Part shown: one piece after another, positions 20,552-29,981 of the stretch
How positions within the stretch are numbered: the first letter of the stretch is position 1
How the letters are laid out: each line of letters begins with the position of its first letter
Assembly (NCBI GenBank): GCA_001567165.1
Contig: LNFQ01000032.1
Span: 1-61,138, forward strand
Origin: Bacteroidetes bacterium OLB11
GTDB lineage: Bacteria; Bacteroidota; Bacteroidia; Chitinophagales; Chitinophagaceae
DNA: 61,138 bases
Direction of reading: 5' to 3'
Translations under genes and position numbers: made by a program
The notes under the pieces: model-generated
Told to the model about the DNA's origin: nothing
Database searches by the model: none
The model's input: the letters and a program-made list of their open reading frames with translations, nothing else

Positions 20552-21358
20552 TTAATAATAAGCTGCAATTTGTTGAAATGTAGAATGAGTGAATATTTGA
20601 TGGCCTTTATCTATTAAATGAATCTCAGCAGTCGGAATTTGATTTTTTAATTTTGCGGCCGCTTTTATTTTGATGATAAAATCATTTTTCCCAAAAAATG
20701 ATATGAGCTGAAAAGAATAAATTTCAATTTGATGATTGATGATTTTCAAGTCAGGAATCATGTATTTCATTTTTGTCCAACAATTATATAATCTTTTTTG
20801 TTTTGATTTGTCCTGAATATTTTTAAAAATAAATTGAAATTTTTCATTGTATAATAAAAATTTTTATTGAAAAAATAAAAAATAGAAAATAATCGGTGTC
20901 GAAATTTTCAAAAATCCAAGAAACAAACCACGACCAATTTTTGATTGAGTGGCAATCAAATATATCTTGCTTATCTGAATACCATCGGGGGCAATGAGAA
21001 ATAAATTTAAAATTTTTGATGCTAGTTTTTCAGATAAGCAAAGGGCATAGCGACAGCCGATACTATATGAAATGATTGAAAAAATTCCTATTCCTTTTTG
21101 TTCGCAAATGCGAGAAATAAATTGAGTAAACTCTTGCTTGTTATAGGTTTCGTCTGAGTCTAGATAAGGTAAATCAAAAGCTATAAAGTTTGAGTGAGAT
21201 TCAATCATTCGTACAAATGGGTTGAATACATTTGCATTTTGGCCATATCCATAAAATCCTAAAAAGGTATGCGTGTGATTGGTATGATATGACAAAATTT
21301 TAAAATTCATTTTAGAAATTGCATCAGCAAATTTGTAATTTGGGTTAAAATTAATCAT
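20552..21358 (-). CDS. Alpha/beta-hydrolase, two compensating frameshifts
   Basis: The N-terminal half has a hydrolase fold with LGFYGYGQNANVF (oxyanion region) and the nucleophile elbow SYSIGCRYA. The C-terminal quarter has GKNDFIIK and the likely catalytic His in DKGHQIF. Between them (about 20775-20870) the coding frame shifts and returns. One extra base in the A6 run at 20870-20875 and one missing from the T5 run at 20770-20774 give a continuous 268-residue protein. The start may be the inner Met 16 codons in (MNFKIL). It is first in the operon with GT2 and the DppC-like permease. Confidence 0.72.
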
Positions 21359-21420
21359 TATTTAGAAGATGGGGTATCGTATCTTTTTTATTTCATCAAT
21401 TTTACTTATTTTCACATTTA

Positions 21421-22566
21421 ATGAATGTCATTTGGCTTTGCAGTTGGTATCCCAATCAAGTGGATAAATTCAGAGGGGATTTTATTCAACGTCAAGCTAT
21501 TGCTGTGTCTGCATTGTTGAGAGTGGATGTGGTTCATGTTGTTTTTGTTGAAGAAAATGAAAGAACAGAATCTAAAATCGTCAATGAAAATCTAACGGAA
21601 CATCTCTATTATAGACGTAATCAAAATAAATTATTGAATTTAAGAACACTGCTTTCTGTACACCAAATTTTTTTTAAATCAGTATCGTACTGACTTTGGT
21701 AGTCCAAGTTTGATTCATGTGCATATTCCTTTGCTGTCTGGGATGGTAGCTATATTTTGGAAGTGGAAATATCAATTTCCTTTTGTACTGACTGAGCATT
21801 ATGGAATCTATAATCATCGGGTTGATGATCATTTCGAAAAGCGGAACTTTTTTATTTCGTTTTTTTTACAAAACAAATTATTAAATCTTCAAGTGCTTTT
21901 TTGCCGGTCAGTGAAAGTTTAGGAACTGAGGTTAATCAAATGGTTGTTGCAAAGCCTTTCACGGCAATTGCAAACGTGGTTGATACAAGTTATTTTTGTC
22001 GAGTTCCTATTTTTAAAAATCCGATTTTTCAATTTATTCATATTTCAGATATGAGTGAAAATAAAAACGTTTTTGGAATATTAAATGCAGTTGCATTGCT
22101 TAATCAAATTCGGAAAGATTTTCGGGTTCTTTTTGTTGGTAAAAAAAATGAAATGATTCTAAAACATGCTGAGCATCTCAACGTGAAAGATCAATGTGAT
22201 TTTATTGGAGAGATTTCATATTTTGAAGTAGCAGAATATGTAAAAAAATCGCATGTAGGCATTTTGTTTAGTAAGTCTGAAAGTCAATCCTGTGTTGTGT
22301 TAGAGTGGCTTTGCTCAGGGCTTCCAGTGATTAGCAGTCGAGTAGGAGGGGTGGTGGAACTTATCCAAAAATCAAATGGTATTTTGGTTGATTCAAATGA
22401 TGAAAATGAATTATACTGTGCAATGAATGAATTGATGAATAATTATTCAAAGTATGATTTGAATCAAATTTCAGAAGACGCAATCAATAAATATAGCTAT
22501 CAAGCAGTGGCTCGACAAATCATGAGTGTTTATCAATCAATAGCTGAAAATAGGAAGGAGCTTTAA
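21421..22566 (+). CDS. GT4-family glycosyltransferase, two frameshifts
   Basis: Three overlapping frames make one GT-B glycosyltransferase. The N-terminal domain begins VIWLCSWYPNQVDKFRGDF and the middle contains SLIHVHIPLLSG and TEHYG. The C-terminal domain carries the GT4 signature FIGEISYFEVAEY, ILFSKSESQSCVVLEWLCSG and GVVELI. Removing one T from the T8 run at 21668-21675 and adding one to T8 at 21860-21867 restores 381 residues. Such enzymes act on retained alpha-linkages in surface polysaccharide or glycolipid. It is divergent from the hydrolase operon by 62 bases. Confidence 0.82.
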
Positions 22567-22585
22567 TTGTTTTCAGAATTTGAAT

Positions 22586-23523
22586 TTAAATACCTAATTG
22601 AGTTTTAAAATATTCTAAAGTAATTTTTAAACCTTCTTTTCGTTCAACTTGTGGTTGCCAATTCAAAATTTCTTTTGCCTTTGTAATGTCCGGCTGTCTT
22701 TGTTTAGGGTCATCTTTTGGAAGAGGCATATATACGATTTTTGAATTCCCGACAATGAGTTTTTGAATTTCTTGAGCAAAATCATTCAATGAAATTTCAT
22801 GTGGATTTCCAATATTAACGGGTAAATGATAGTCACTCAAAAGAAGTCTGTATATCCCTTCTATTAAATCAGAAACAAAACAAAAAGAACGAGTTTGAGA
22901 GCCATCTCCAAAAACTGTAATATCTTCTCCTTTCAAAGCCTGACTCATAAAAGCAGGTAAAGCTCTTCCATCATCAAGTCGCATACGAGGCCCATAGGTA
23001 TTGAATATTCTGACAATCCTCGTTTCTAATCCATGATATGTATGATAAGCCATTGTCATTGCTTCTTGAAATCGTTTTGCTTCGTCATAAACACCTCTTG
23101 GCCCAATTGGATTTACATTTCCCCAATATTCTTCATTTTGAGGGTGAACAAGCGGATCCCCATACACTTCAGAAGTTGATGCAATCAACATTCTAGCATT
23201 TTTTGTTTCGCTAAACCTAATAAATTATGGGTTCCTAATGAGCCAACTTTTAAAGTTTGAATAGGCATTTTTAAATAGTCAATCGGACTGGCAGGTGAAG
23301 CAAAATGTAAGATATAATGTAAGTCACCCGGAACAAAAACAAACTTACTTACGTCGTGATGATAATATTCAAAATTTGGGTGTTTAAAAAGGTGTTCAAT
23401 ATTTTTAATATTGCCGGTAATGAGGTTGTCCATGGCAATGACATAATAACCTTCTCTGATAAAACGATCACATAAATGAGAACCTAAAAAGCCGGCACCT
23501 CCTGTGATTAATACTCTTTTCAT
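22586..23523 (-). CDS. UDP-glucuronate decarboxylase (UXS-like SDR), frameshifted
   Basis: The Rossmann start [41 protein letters not shown], the catalytic YDEAKR (YxxxK), [10 protein letters not shown] and [12 protein letters not shown] are the pattern of UDP-glucuronic acid decarboxylase, which makes UDP-xylose from UDP-GlcA. The frame breaks after LGLAKQK. Adding one base to the T6 run at 23199-23204 gives [17 protein letters not shown] and 312 residues. It follows the GT2 gene by five bases, so both likely serve surface polysaccharide synthesis. Confidence 0.9.
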
Positions 23524-23528
23524 TTTTT

Positions 23529-24260
23529 TTATTTAAATTTTAAAAATCCATATTTTATAATACAATAAAGGGCTCGGAAACCATCTTTCCAGCCAATTTT
23601 TTTACCTTCTAAATAAGTGCGTCCATAATAAGAAATACCAACTTCGTAAATGCGGACATTCTTGATTCGAGCAACTTTGGCAGTCACTTCTGGTTCAAAG
23701 CCAAATCTTTTTTCCTTTAAGTTAATTTGCTGAATGATTTCTTTTTTAAAAAGTTTATAGCAAGTTTCCATATCGGTCAAATTGATATTGGTACTTAAAT
23801 TAGAACAAAAAGTAAGAAATTTATTGCCGATAGTATGCCAAAAGAAAAGCACTCGGTGAGGTTTTCCGCCCATAAATCTCGACCCATATACAACATCTGC
23901 AAAGCCATCTATAATTGGTTTTAAAAGAATATTATACTCGAATGGGTCATACTCCAAATCGGCATCTTGAATAATAATATAGTCGCCGTTTGCCTGCTGA
24001 ATACCAGTATGCAAAGCCGCTCCTTTTCCTTGATTGACTTCGTGTTTGTAGTATTGAATATTCATTGAAGGATTCTCTGAAATATATCGTAGAATCGCTC
24101 CTTCAGTATCATCTTTTGAGCAATCGTTCACAACAATAATCTCTTTTTCAATTTGGTCTAAAAGAGTTATTTCTTTGATTTTATTTAGAATAAAATGAAT
24201 AGTTTGTGATTCATTATAAGCAGGAATAACAATAGATAATAGCTTTTGCTTCTTGTCCAT
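23529..24260 (-). CDS. Family 2 glycosyltransferase, DPM1-like
   Basis: This 243-residue soluble GT-A enzyme has [37 protein letters not shown] and the [10 protein letters not shown] motif with the metal-binding DxD, then a C-terminal [13 protein letters not shown] block. It resembles polyprenyl-phosphate mannosyl/glucosyltransferases without the C-terminal TM pair. A near-consensus promoter TACCTTTA lies four bases from the ATG. The gene leads an operon with the UDP-glucuronate decarboxylase. Confidence 0.87.
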   Translation of the reverse strand: MDKKQKLLSIVIPAYNESQTIHFILNKIKEITLLDQIEKEIIVVNDCSKDDTEGAILRYISENPSMNIQYYKHEVNQGKGAALHTGIQQANGDYIIIQDADLEYDPFEYNILLKPIIDGFADVVYGSRFMGGKPHRVLFFWHTIGNKFLTFCSNLSTNINLTDMETCYKLFKKEIIQQINLKEKRFGFEPEVTAKVARIKNVRIYEVGISYYGRTYLEGKKIGWKDGFRALYCIIKYGFLKFK

Positions 24261-24596
24261 TTGGTAAAGGTAAGAAGATTAATTTTTATTTGTTGTTTTA
24301 ACCCGAATAGGTTTTTTATTGTTTAATAAAAAAAATATTACCAAATATATTGTAAATAATAATATAAAATTTAGCTATATCTTTATTGTTGAGATATAAG
24401 GATTGTATATATTAATTTATTTGACAGAATTGAATATCTAATAGTCGCCTCATATTTTTTAAACCCCAATTCTACATATTTATCCTCTGATGAAAATAGT
24501 TAAAAATACCAATTTTTTTACTATCTTGATAGTTGAAGTTTTAAACAAAGTATAGAATAGACTGACGCCACAGGTAATCCTAGCTGATAATTAACA
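24261..24596. other. Intergenic stretch, no gene seen
   Basis: The sequence is AT-rich with no coding frame I can support. The only items are a near-consensus GT2 promoter at 24265-24272 (minus strand) and a short palindrome ACTATC-TT-GATAGT at 24520-24533 of unknown meaning. Confidence 0.5.
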
Positions 24597-25068
24597 TTGA
24601 TAAAATATTTATACATAGCAGCAGTATTTTTACTAATTTCTTTTGGACAGACAAACAATAAAACTGATAACATCAATGTTCACAACCAATTTGAAGAATA
24701 CACTATCTCAACTGTTGATATGAAAATATACGAAACTTTTTTCGAAACGATTGACCTATTGCCGAAGTCATTAAAATAATTTATTTCAATTGATTATTCC
24801 GCTTTAAATGTTTCATCAGGTGACGCTAATTTAGATGGATAAAATGATAAAATTTTAAACCTTATAAAAAATACAGAAGAAACAACATCCAATAATGCGG
24901 ATGCAAAACCAAACAAACAAACTTTGCTTTTACTAAAAAGTGCAATCAGATGGCTCATACAAACTTGTAATTTAAAACGAAAATATTGCCGATATGTGGC
25001 ATGATCAATATGTTTTTGCTTTGTCATTAGTGACAATACTCGTTATTCCAATTGCATTGTCAAAATAA
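24597..25068 (+). pseudogene. Decayed small membrane or exported protein gene
   Basis: A hydrophobic signal-like start (TTG, then IKYLYIAAVFLLISFGQTNN) opens a frame that continues past in-frame TAA stops at about 24777 and 24840, shifts once near 24940, and ends with YVFALSLVTILVIPIALSK after another TAA. Between the stops the codons still look coding. Several nonsense changes mark real decay, unlike the single-base run errors elsewhere. I do not recognise the family. Confidence 0.4.
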
Positions 25069-25113
25069 AAAATATTTTAGATAAGAAACATAAATACTAA
25101 ATAAAACTTAACT

Positions 25114-25121
25114 TACCTTTG
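25114..25121 (+). promoter_or_regulatory. Promoter -7 element touching the transketolase start
   Basis: TACCTTTG is an exact match and only three bases separate it from the ATG at 25125. The expected transcription start falls on the start codon itself. Confidence 0.55.
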
Positions 25122-25124
25122 CCT

Positions 25125-26087
25125 ATGCTTTTAGACTTTCCAGTTCAAAATGAAAAAGAAACCCGTGCCGGATTTGGCGAAGGGATACACGAAGTAGCTA
25201 AATTGAATCCAAATGTTGTGGTGCTTACTGCCGATTTAGCGGGATCTTTAAAATTAAATGAGTTTATTAAGGATTATCCCGAACGCTTTTTTCAATGCGG
25301 CATTGCAGAGGCTAATATGATAGGGCTAGCCGCAGGTATGACTATCGGTGGCAAAATTCCTTACACAACGACGTTTGCTAATTTTAGCACATCTAGAGTT
25401 TATGACCAAATTAGACAAAGCGTTGCTTATAGTGGAAAAAATGTAAAAATCTGTGCTTCTCACGCTGGACTTACTCTTGGTGAAGATGGTGCTACCCATC
25501 AAGTGTTGGAAGATATTGGGATGATGAAAATGCTTCCAGGTATGACTGTAATCGTACCCTGTGATTTTAATCAAACAAAAGCTGCAACCATTGCTATTGC
25601 TAACTATGATGGTCCTGTGTATCTTCGTTTTGGCAGACCTAAATGGCCTAATTTTACTCCTTTAGACATTCCTTTTGAAATAGGAAAAGCACAACAAATA
25701 AATGAAGGAACGGATGTAAGCATTTTTGCATGTGGTCATTTAGTTTGGGAAGCAATGAAAGCTGTTGAAGAACTCCAAAATGAAAATATTTCGTGCGATT
25801 TAATCAATATTCACACTATAAAACCAATAGACAAAGAAGCAGTCATTCGTTCGATTGCTAAAACAAAATGCATTGTCACAGCTGAAGAACATCAACAAAA
25901 TGGAGGACTTGGCGATAGTATTGCTCAACTAGCTGCAACGCATTTTCCTTGTCCTCAAGAATATATCGCTGTTCAAGACACCTTTGGCGAAAGTGGTAAG
26001 CCGCTTGAGTTATTGAAAAAATATGGATTGAGTAGCGAAGCAATTATTCAAGCTGTCAAAAAATCAATTGCTAGAAAAAATCAATAA
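25125..26087 (+). CDS. Transketolase, C-terminal subunit
   Basis: This 320-residue protein equals the C-terminal half of transketolase (pyrimidine-binding plus C-terminal domain) as found in organisms with split transketolase. Features are TADLAGSLK, RFFQCGIAEANMIGLAAGM with the ThDP-activating Glu, HAGLTLGEDGATHQ, YLRFGRPKWP and TAEEHQQNGGLG. It interconverts pentose-phosphate sugars together with an N-terminal subunit, which would normally lie just upstream but is not in the window. A TTG six bases upstream is in frame, but ATG 25125 matches family starts better. Confidence 0.9.
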   Translation: MLLDFPVQNEKETRAGFGEGIHEVAKLNPNVVVLTADLAGSLKLNEFIKDYPERFFQCGIAEANMIGLAAGMTIGGKIPYTTTFANFSTSRVYDQIRQSVAYSGKNVKICASHAGLTLGEDGATHQVLEDIGMMKMLPGMTVIVPCDFNQTKAATIAIANYDGPVYLRFGRPKWPNFTPLDIPFEIGKAQQINEGTDVSIFACGHLVWEAMKAVEELQNENISCDLINIHTIKPIDKEAVIRSIAKTKCIVTAEEHQQNGGLGDSIAQLAATHFPCPQEYIAVQDTFGESGKPLELLKKYGLSSEAIIQAVKKSIARKNQ

Positions 26088-26192
26088 TAATAGAAAAGCT
26101 CAATTTTGAAATTTTTTATTTAAATTATTTTTTAACATTTTAAATAAAAAAAATAAGTTATTTTTACTCTTCACTTTTGATAAAATCTTTTC

Positions 26193-27125
26193 TTGAAAAA
26201 AACACTACTCATACTAATAGCAATATTTTGCCTGAATGTGATTAATATTCACATGTTATATGCAAAACCTCTAGTGGATGAAAGTTTTTCAAACTCAAAA
26301 GTGAAAACTGAAAAATACATTTCTTATATCTATGAAAAAATAAAATTCCCTCAAAATGGAGTTCTGTCTTTTCAGGCTTTTAGAAATGCATTTTATGGAT
26401 ATTTGAATTTGGTAGAAGATGGAAAAATTAGCCGCGAGAATATTTTAACTGTTTGTGATTTTACATTGTCGAGTAATAAAAAAAGACTTTGGGTGATTGA
26501 TTTGAAAAATAATAAAGTATTATTTCATTCGCTTGTGGCACATGGAATGGGTACAGGTGAGGAATATGCTACTGTTTTTTCAAATATTCAAGACTCACAT
26601 CAAAGTAGTTTAGGTTTTTATATCACACAAGAAACCTACACCGGCAATAATGGCTATTCATTAAAGTTGAATGGGGTGGATGGCAATTTCAATAATAATG
26701 CTTATGAACGAGCTATTGTCATCCATGGGGCTGAATATGTTTCTGCCCGATTTGCAAAAGATAATAAAAGGCTAGGTCGTAGTCATGGATGCCCTGCATT
26801 GCCTGTGGATATTGCATCACAAGTGATTGATAAAATTAAAAATGGCACATGTCTTTTTATTTATCACACAGCCAATAATTATTTGTCAAAATCAAAATGG
26901 ATAAATAACCCTATTCGGAATTTACCCAGAGATGCTGATTTTATGGATTTGCAAGTTGAGGAAGTAAAAAATAATCCACGTTATATTGAACCAAAAAATA
27001 TAGCTATGAATCAACCCGAAGAAATTTCTGAAAAAATCACTTCTAAAGAAAAGGTCATTAGTTCTGTAATCTATGTAGAGTATAACAGCCGCACCGGGGC
27101 ATCGGATACATGTATTGTAAAATAG
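26193..27125 (+). CDS. Murein L,D-transpeptidase catalytic-domain family protein
   Basis: This 310-residue exported protein begins at a TTG (signal peptide MKKTLLILIAIFCLNVINI), chosen because no ATG gives a signal. The central domain (about 85-230) has the family pattern WVIDLKNNKVLFHSLVAHG, IVIHGAEYVS and the catalytic RSHGCPALP with the nucleophile Cys, as in the YkuD_2 family. It would act on periplasmic peptidoglycan or lipoprotein crosslinks. The C-terminal 70 residues are a charged tail of unknown role. Confidence 0.85.
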   Translation: MKKTLLILIAIFCLNVINIHMLYAKPLVDESFSNSKVKTEKYISYIYEKIKFPQNGVLSFQAFRNAFYGYLNLVEDGKISRENILTVCDFTLSSNKKRLWVIDLKNNKVLFHSLVAHGMGTGEEYATVFSNIQDSHQSSLGFYITQETYTGNNGYSLKLNGVDGNFNNNAYERAIVIHGAEYVSARFAKDNKRLGRSHGCPALPVDIASQVIDKIKNGTCLFIYHTANNYLSKSKWINNPIRNLPRDADFMDLQVEEVKNNPRYIEPKNIAMNQPEEISEKITSKEKVISSVIYVEYNSRTGASDTCIVK

Positions 27126-27152
27126 TATTATTATTGTAGCAAATTTACTGGA

Positions 27153-28397
27153 TTGCAAATATTCATTTTCCTTTTTTATCTGATATTATTTTGCCTTCTA
27201 TTGAGGCATTATCAATTTGAAAAGAACACAGGATTGAGTGCTCAATGGATGTTATTTTTGTTTATTTTAAAAGTGTTGGCAGGCGTTGCGAATATGTATA
27301 TTCACTTTGTGATGTATGTGAAAAATGATGTTGGTTTTTATCATGCACAGGCCTTGCAAGATTTGTCAATGCTCAGTTCTGACCCGGTTATGTTTTTTAA
27401 AAATTGGCTTTTCAATTGGGGGTCTCTTCAAAATGCAGTTGATTTTACCAGTCATGAAGCCTATCTTTTTTATAAAGATATTGGAGTTCAAATTCATACA
27501 AAATATATGGTTCTTGCCAATATTTTTTCATTTGGAAATCCTTATGTCAATGTTCAGTTTTATAATATCATTTTTTTTATTGGTCAGCTTTATTTATATA
27601 AATCATTTTACATACAACAACCTCAAAAAAAGTGGCAATTAGTAATCGTGATTTTTCTTATTCCATCTGTTTTATTTTGGAATAGTGGCATTCACAAAGA
27701 CGGCTGGATTTTAGCAGCATTCGGTTTTATTTTTTATTCATTTTATCAATTTTTAAAAACTCGAAATCGGACCTATATCGTCTATTTTTTGCTTAGTTGT
27801 TTATTACTTTTGATTGTTCGTTATTTTTATTTTATCAGCTTATTTCCCTTATTATTACTTTGGGGAATCACTTACCATAAAGAAAGAAAATGGGTTTATT
27901 ACTTCGTCGCATTTTGTGTATCCTTTTTCCTATTTTTCAATATTCAAAAAGGAATTCCTGCATTAAATCCAATGAAAATGGTACAAACAAGGCAAGCAGA
28001 ATTTCTCAATCAAATCGGTTATTCTGATATGAGAACTCCGATTTTGAAAAACAATATCAGTAGTTATATTCAAAATTTACCCACTGCGATTGATCATATT
28101 TTTTTTCATCCTAAATTATCTACTGAAAACCCCTGGAAATACAATGTTTCAGCCCTTGATAATTATTTAATTTTGTTGATTTTGCTTGTGTCACTTATAT
28201 ATTTAAAGAAGAACAATTTACAAAATTCGATGTATATTTCATTATTGTTTTTTGCAATTTCGATGTATGTTTTTATTGGATATACTATTCCAAATTGTGG
28301 TGCATTAGTGCGATACAAAAGTGAGTTTACAGTGCTTTTACTAGCAGTTATGATTTCGATGAGTGAGATTCCCTTTTTACGAATCGAAAGCAACTAG
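27153..28397 (+). CDS. Polytopic membrane protein, possibly Wzy-like
   Basis: This 414-residue protein has about nine to eleven TM segments and a long loop in the middle. I cannot place it in a named family. The motif LIPSVLFWNSGIHKDGW near residue 175 resembles an FWxSGIxKD pattern of uncharacterised Bacteroidota polysaccharide-type membrane proteins (polymerase or flippase-like). It starts with TTG 27 bases after the L,D-transpeptidase-like gene and may share its transcript. The polymerase reading is inference from topology and motif. Confidence 0.6.
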   Translation: MQIFIFLFYLILFCLLLRHYQFEKNTGLSAQWMLFLFILKVLAGVANMYIHFVMYVKNDVGFYHAQALQDLSMLSSDPVMFFKNWLFNWGSLQNAVDFTSHEAYLFYKDIGVQIHTKYMVLANIFSFGNPYVNVQFYNIIFFIGQLYLYKSFYIQQPQKKWQLVIVIFLIPSVLFWNSGIHKDGWILAAFGFIFYSFYQFLKTRNRTYIVYFLLSCLLLLIVRYFYFISLFPLLLLWGITYHKERKWVYYFVAFCVSFFLFFNIQKGIPALNPMKMVQTRQAEFLNQIGYSDMRTPILKNNISSYIQNLPTAIDHIFFHPKLSTENPWKYNVSALDNYLILLILLVSLIYLKKNNLQNSMYISLLFFAISMYVFIGYTIPNCGALVRYKSEFTVLLLAVMISMSEIPFLRIESN

Positions 28398-29102
28398 TTA
28401 ATTCGTGATACGGCTAAAAGCTTGTAAATATTTATCAATATATAATTGCTTTTCTTTGGATTTATATTGTTGAATAAATCGTGGATGTTCTAATACAATT
28501 AATTTTTTGAATAGCCCTTCTTCTCGATTAATTTTTTTAATAAAATCTGCATTTTTTTTGCCAAGAATATAAACTTCATCTGTGTCAAGCCCGATTTGAA
28601 TTTGTGTATTCAAACATTGAACCATATAGGGTTTTACAGCATCAAACAACTGTTTGTCGTCATAATAATTTGCATTGAGCCAAGTACCGATATTTGTTTT
28701 TCGAATAATGGCAAAAGGGAAAGGAGAATTAATATAAAATTTTTTGAAAAACACTTTGGCCCCACCAAATTGTTGAATCATATCATACATAAAAAGAGAT
28801 GAAATTTCATGTGTATGAGCCGATTTCATTTCAATGCCACATTCACTGAAAAGTCGTTTGGTATCGGTAAATGGAACGCCGGTAACGCCTGCACCATGGC
28901 GACTTGGATTGATTCCAATAATAAACTTTCGTTGACAATGATCATGATAAAATTTTTGATAAAATGCATTAGAAACTCGCACTGTTTCGGGGTTCATAGA
29001 AAATGGATTGATGATGTCAAATCTATTTGGTAAAGTGCCTGTAAATTCATTTCGTTTATAAAACGAAATCACTTTCTCCGAGAACTTTAGATTATTTGTC
29101 AT
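28398..29102 (-). CDS. SMUG2-like uracil-DNA glycosylase family (DUF4918)
   Basis: This 234-residue protein has the glycosylase motif 1 region IGINPSRHGAGVTGVPFTD, equivalent to the SMUG GMNPG...QTGVPFG block, and a late motif 2 LEHPRFIQQY in place of the HPSP loop. It matches the DUF4918/SMUG2 family. A base-excision role on deaminated bases is expected from the family. The gene is monocistronic and intact. Confidence 0.82.
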   Translation of the reverse strand: MTNNLKFSEKVISFYKRNEFTGTLPNRFDIINPFSMNPETVRVSNAFYQKFYHDHCQRKFIIGINPSRHGAGVTGVPFTDTKRLFSECGIEMKSAHTHEISSLFMYDMIQQFGGAKVFFKKFYINSPFPFAIIRKTNIGTWLNANYYDDKQLFDAVKPYMVQCLNTQIQIGLDTDEVYILGKKNADFIKKINREEGLFKKLIVLEHPRFIQQYKSKEKQLYIDKYLQAFSRITN

Positions 29103-29188
29103 TTTAGAAAATAAAGGATATTTGAATTTAATTAAAAATCGTTGTTTTTTTATACAAAATGCTTCTATATTTTAAATTGGATGGTGTG

Positions 29189-29196
29189 CAAAATTA
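29189..29196 (-). promoter_or_regulatory. Promoter -7 element of the SMUG2-like gene
   Basis: On the minus strand this reads TAATTTTG followed by CACACC, a near copy of the GCACTCCC extension. It predicts an 80-base leader. The rest of the 29103-29456 gap shows no gene. Confidence 0.55.
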
Positions 29197-29456
29197 AACT
29201 TTCTTAAATTGAATGACAAGATGGGTTGTTTGATTAATAGAATTAGCTAGTTTTTTGAGCAATTGAAATCATTTAGGAACAGAATTTTCTTATAGCAAAG
29301 AGTCTAAAGCGTAATTTGTTTCTATATTTTTGTTCTGAAATAAACTCAAATTCCCCATTCTACAATTTGGGGCAAAATGAGAGATATCATGTTCAGTTTA
29401 TAGATAAAAACTATTTCTTAATTGAAAATAAAATGGACAAGTCGGATTCAAGATAA

Positions 29457-29464
29457 TAACTTTG
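29457..29464 (+). promoter_or_regulatory. Promoter -7 element of the FMN reductase gene, leaderless
   Basis: TAACTTTG is exact and is followed by CACCCC and then the ATG at 29471. Transcription should start at about 29470, one base before the start codon. Confidence 0.65.
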
Positions 29465-29470
29465 CACCCC

Positions 29471-29969
29471 ATGTACACAATTATTTCAGGAACAAATCGC
29501 CCCGGTAGCAATACATTAAAAGTAGCTAAGGAATATCAAAAAATTTTTTAAAGAATTTCAAGTAGATGCTAATTTATTTTCATTAGAAGATTTGAATTCT
29601 TTGTATAAAGACAGGATGTTTTGTCAATTAGAAAAGGAGCTTTTGATACCCACACAAAAATTTATTTTTATTATACCCGAATACAATGGCAGTTTTCCAG
29701 GTGTTTTTAAATTAATGATTGACAATTCAGATATTAGACAATGTTGGCATTCAAAGAAAGTGATGTTGGTTGGTATAGCTGATGGGAGAGCGGGCAATCT
29801 TCGAGGTTTGGATGTATTGACAAATATGTGTCATTACATGAAAATGTCCGTTTATTATGACAAACTACCGATATCAAGAATTAATATTGAATTGATAGAT
29901 GAGCAGTTTGTGAATGCAATAACCATTCAGGTAGTGAAAAATCAAATCAGTGGATTTATTCAATATTAA
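29471..29969 (+). CDS. NADPH-dependent FMN reductase family flavoprotein, frameshifted
   Basis: The protein begins MYTIISGTNRPGSNTLKVA, the phosphate-binding loop of NADPH:FMN reductases, and continues in the next frame with FIIPEYNGSFPGVFKLMID and GIADGRAGNLRGLD, both family signatures. The frame is broken where A6 is followed by T6 (29538-29549). Removing one T gives 165 residues, the normal length. It is a small cytoplasmic flavodoxin-fold reductase. The phosphoesterase gene follows after 12 bases. Confidence 0.85.
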
Positions 29970-29981
29970 AACAAGATTAAA

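Noticed and set aside
24520..24533. Palindrome ACTATC-TT-GATAGT as an operator
   Set aside because: Too short to separate from chance in AT-rich DNA, and no neighbouring gene is clearly controlled by it.
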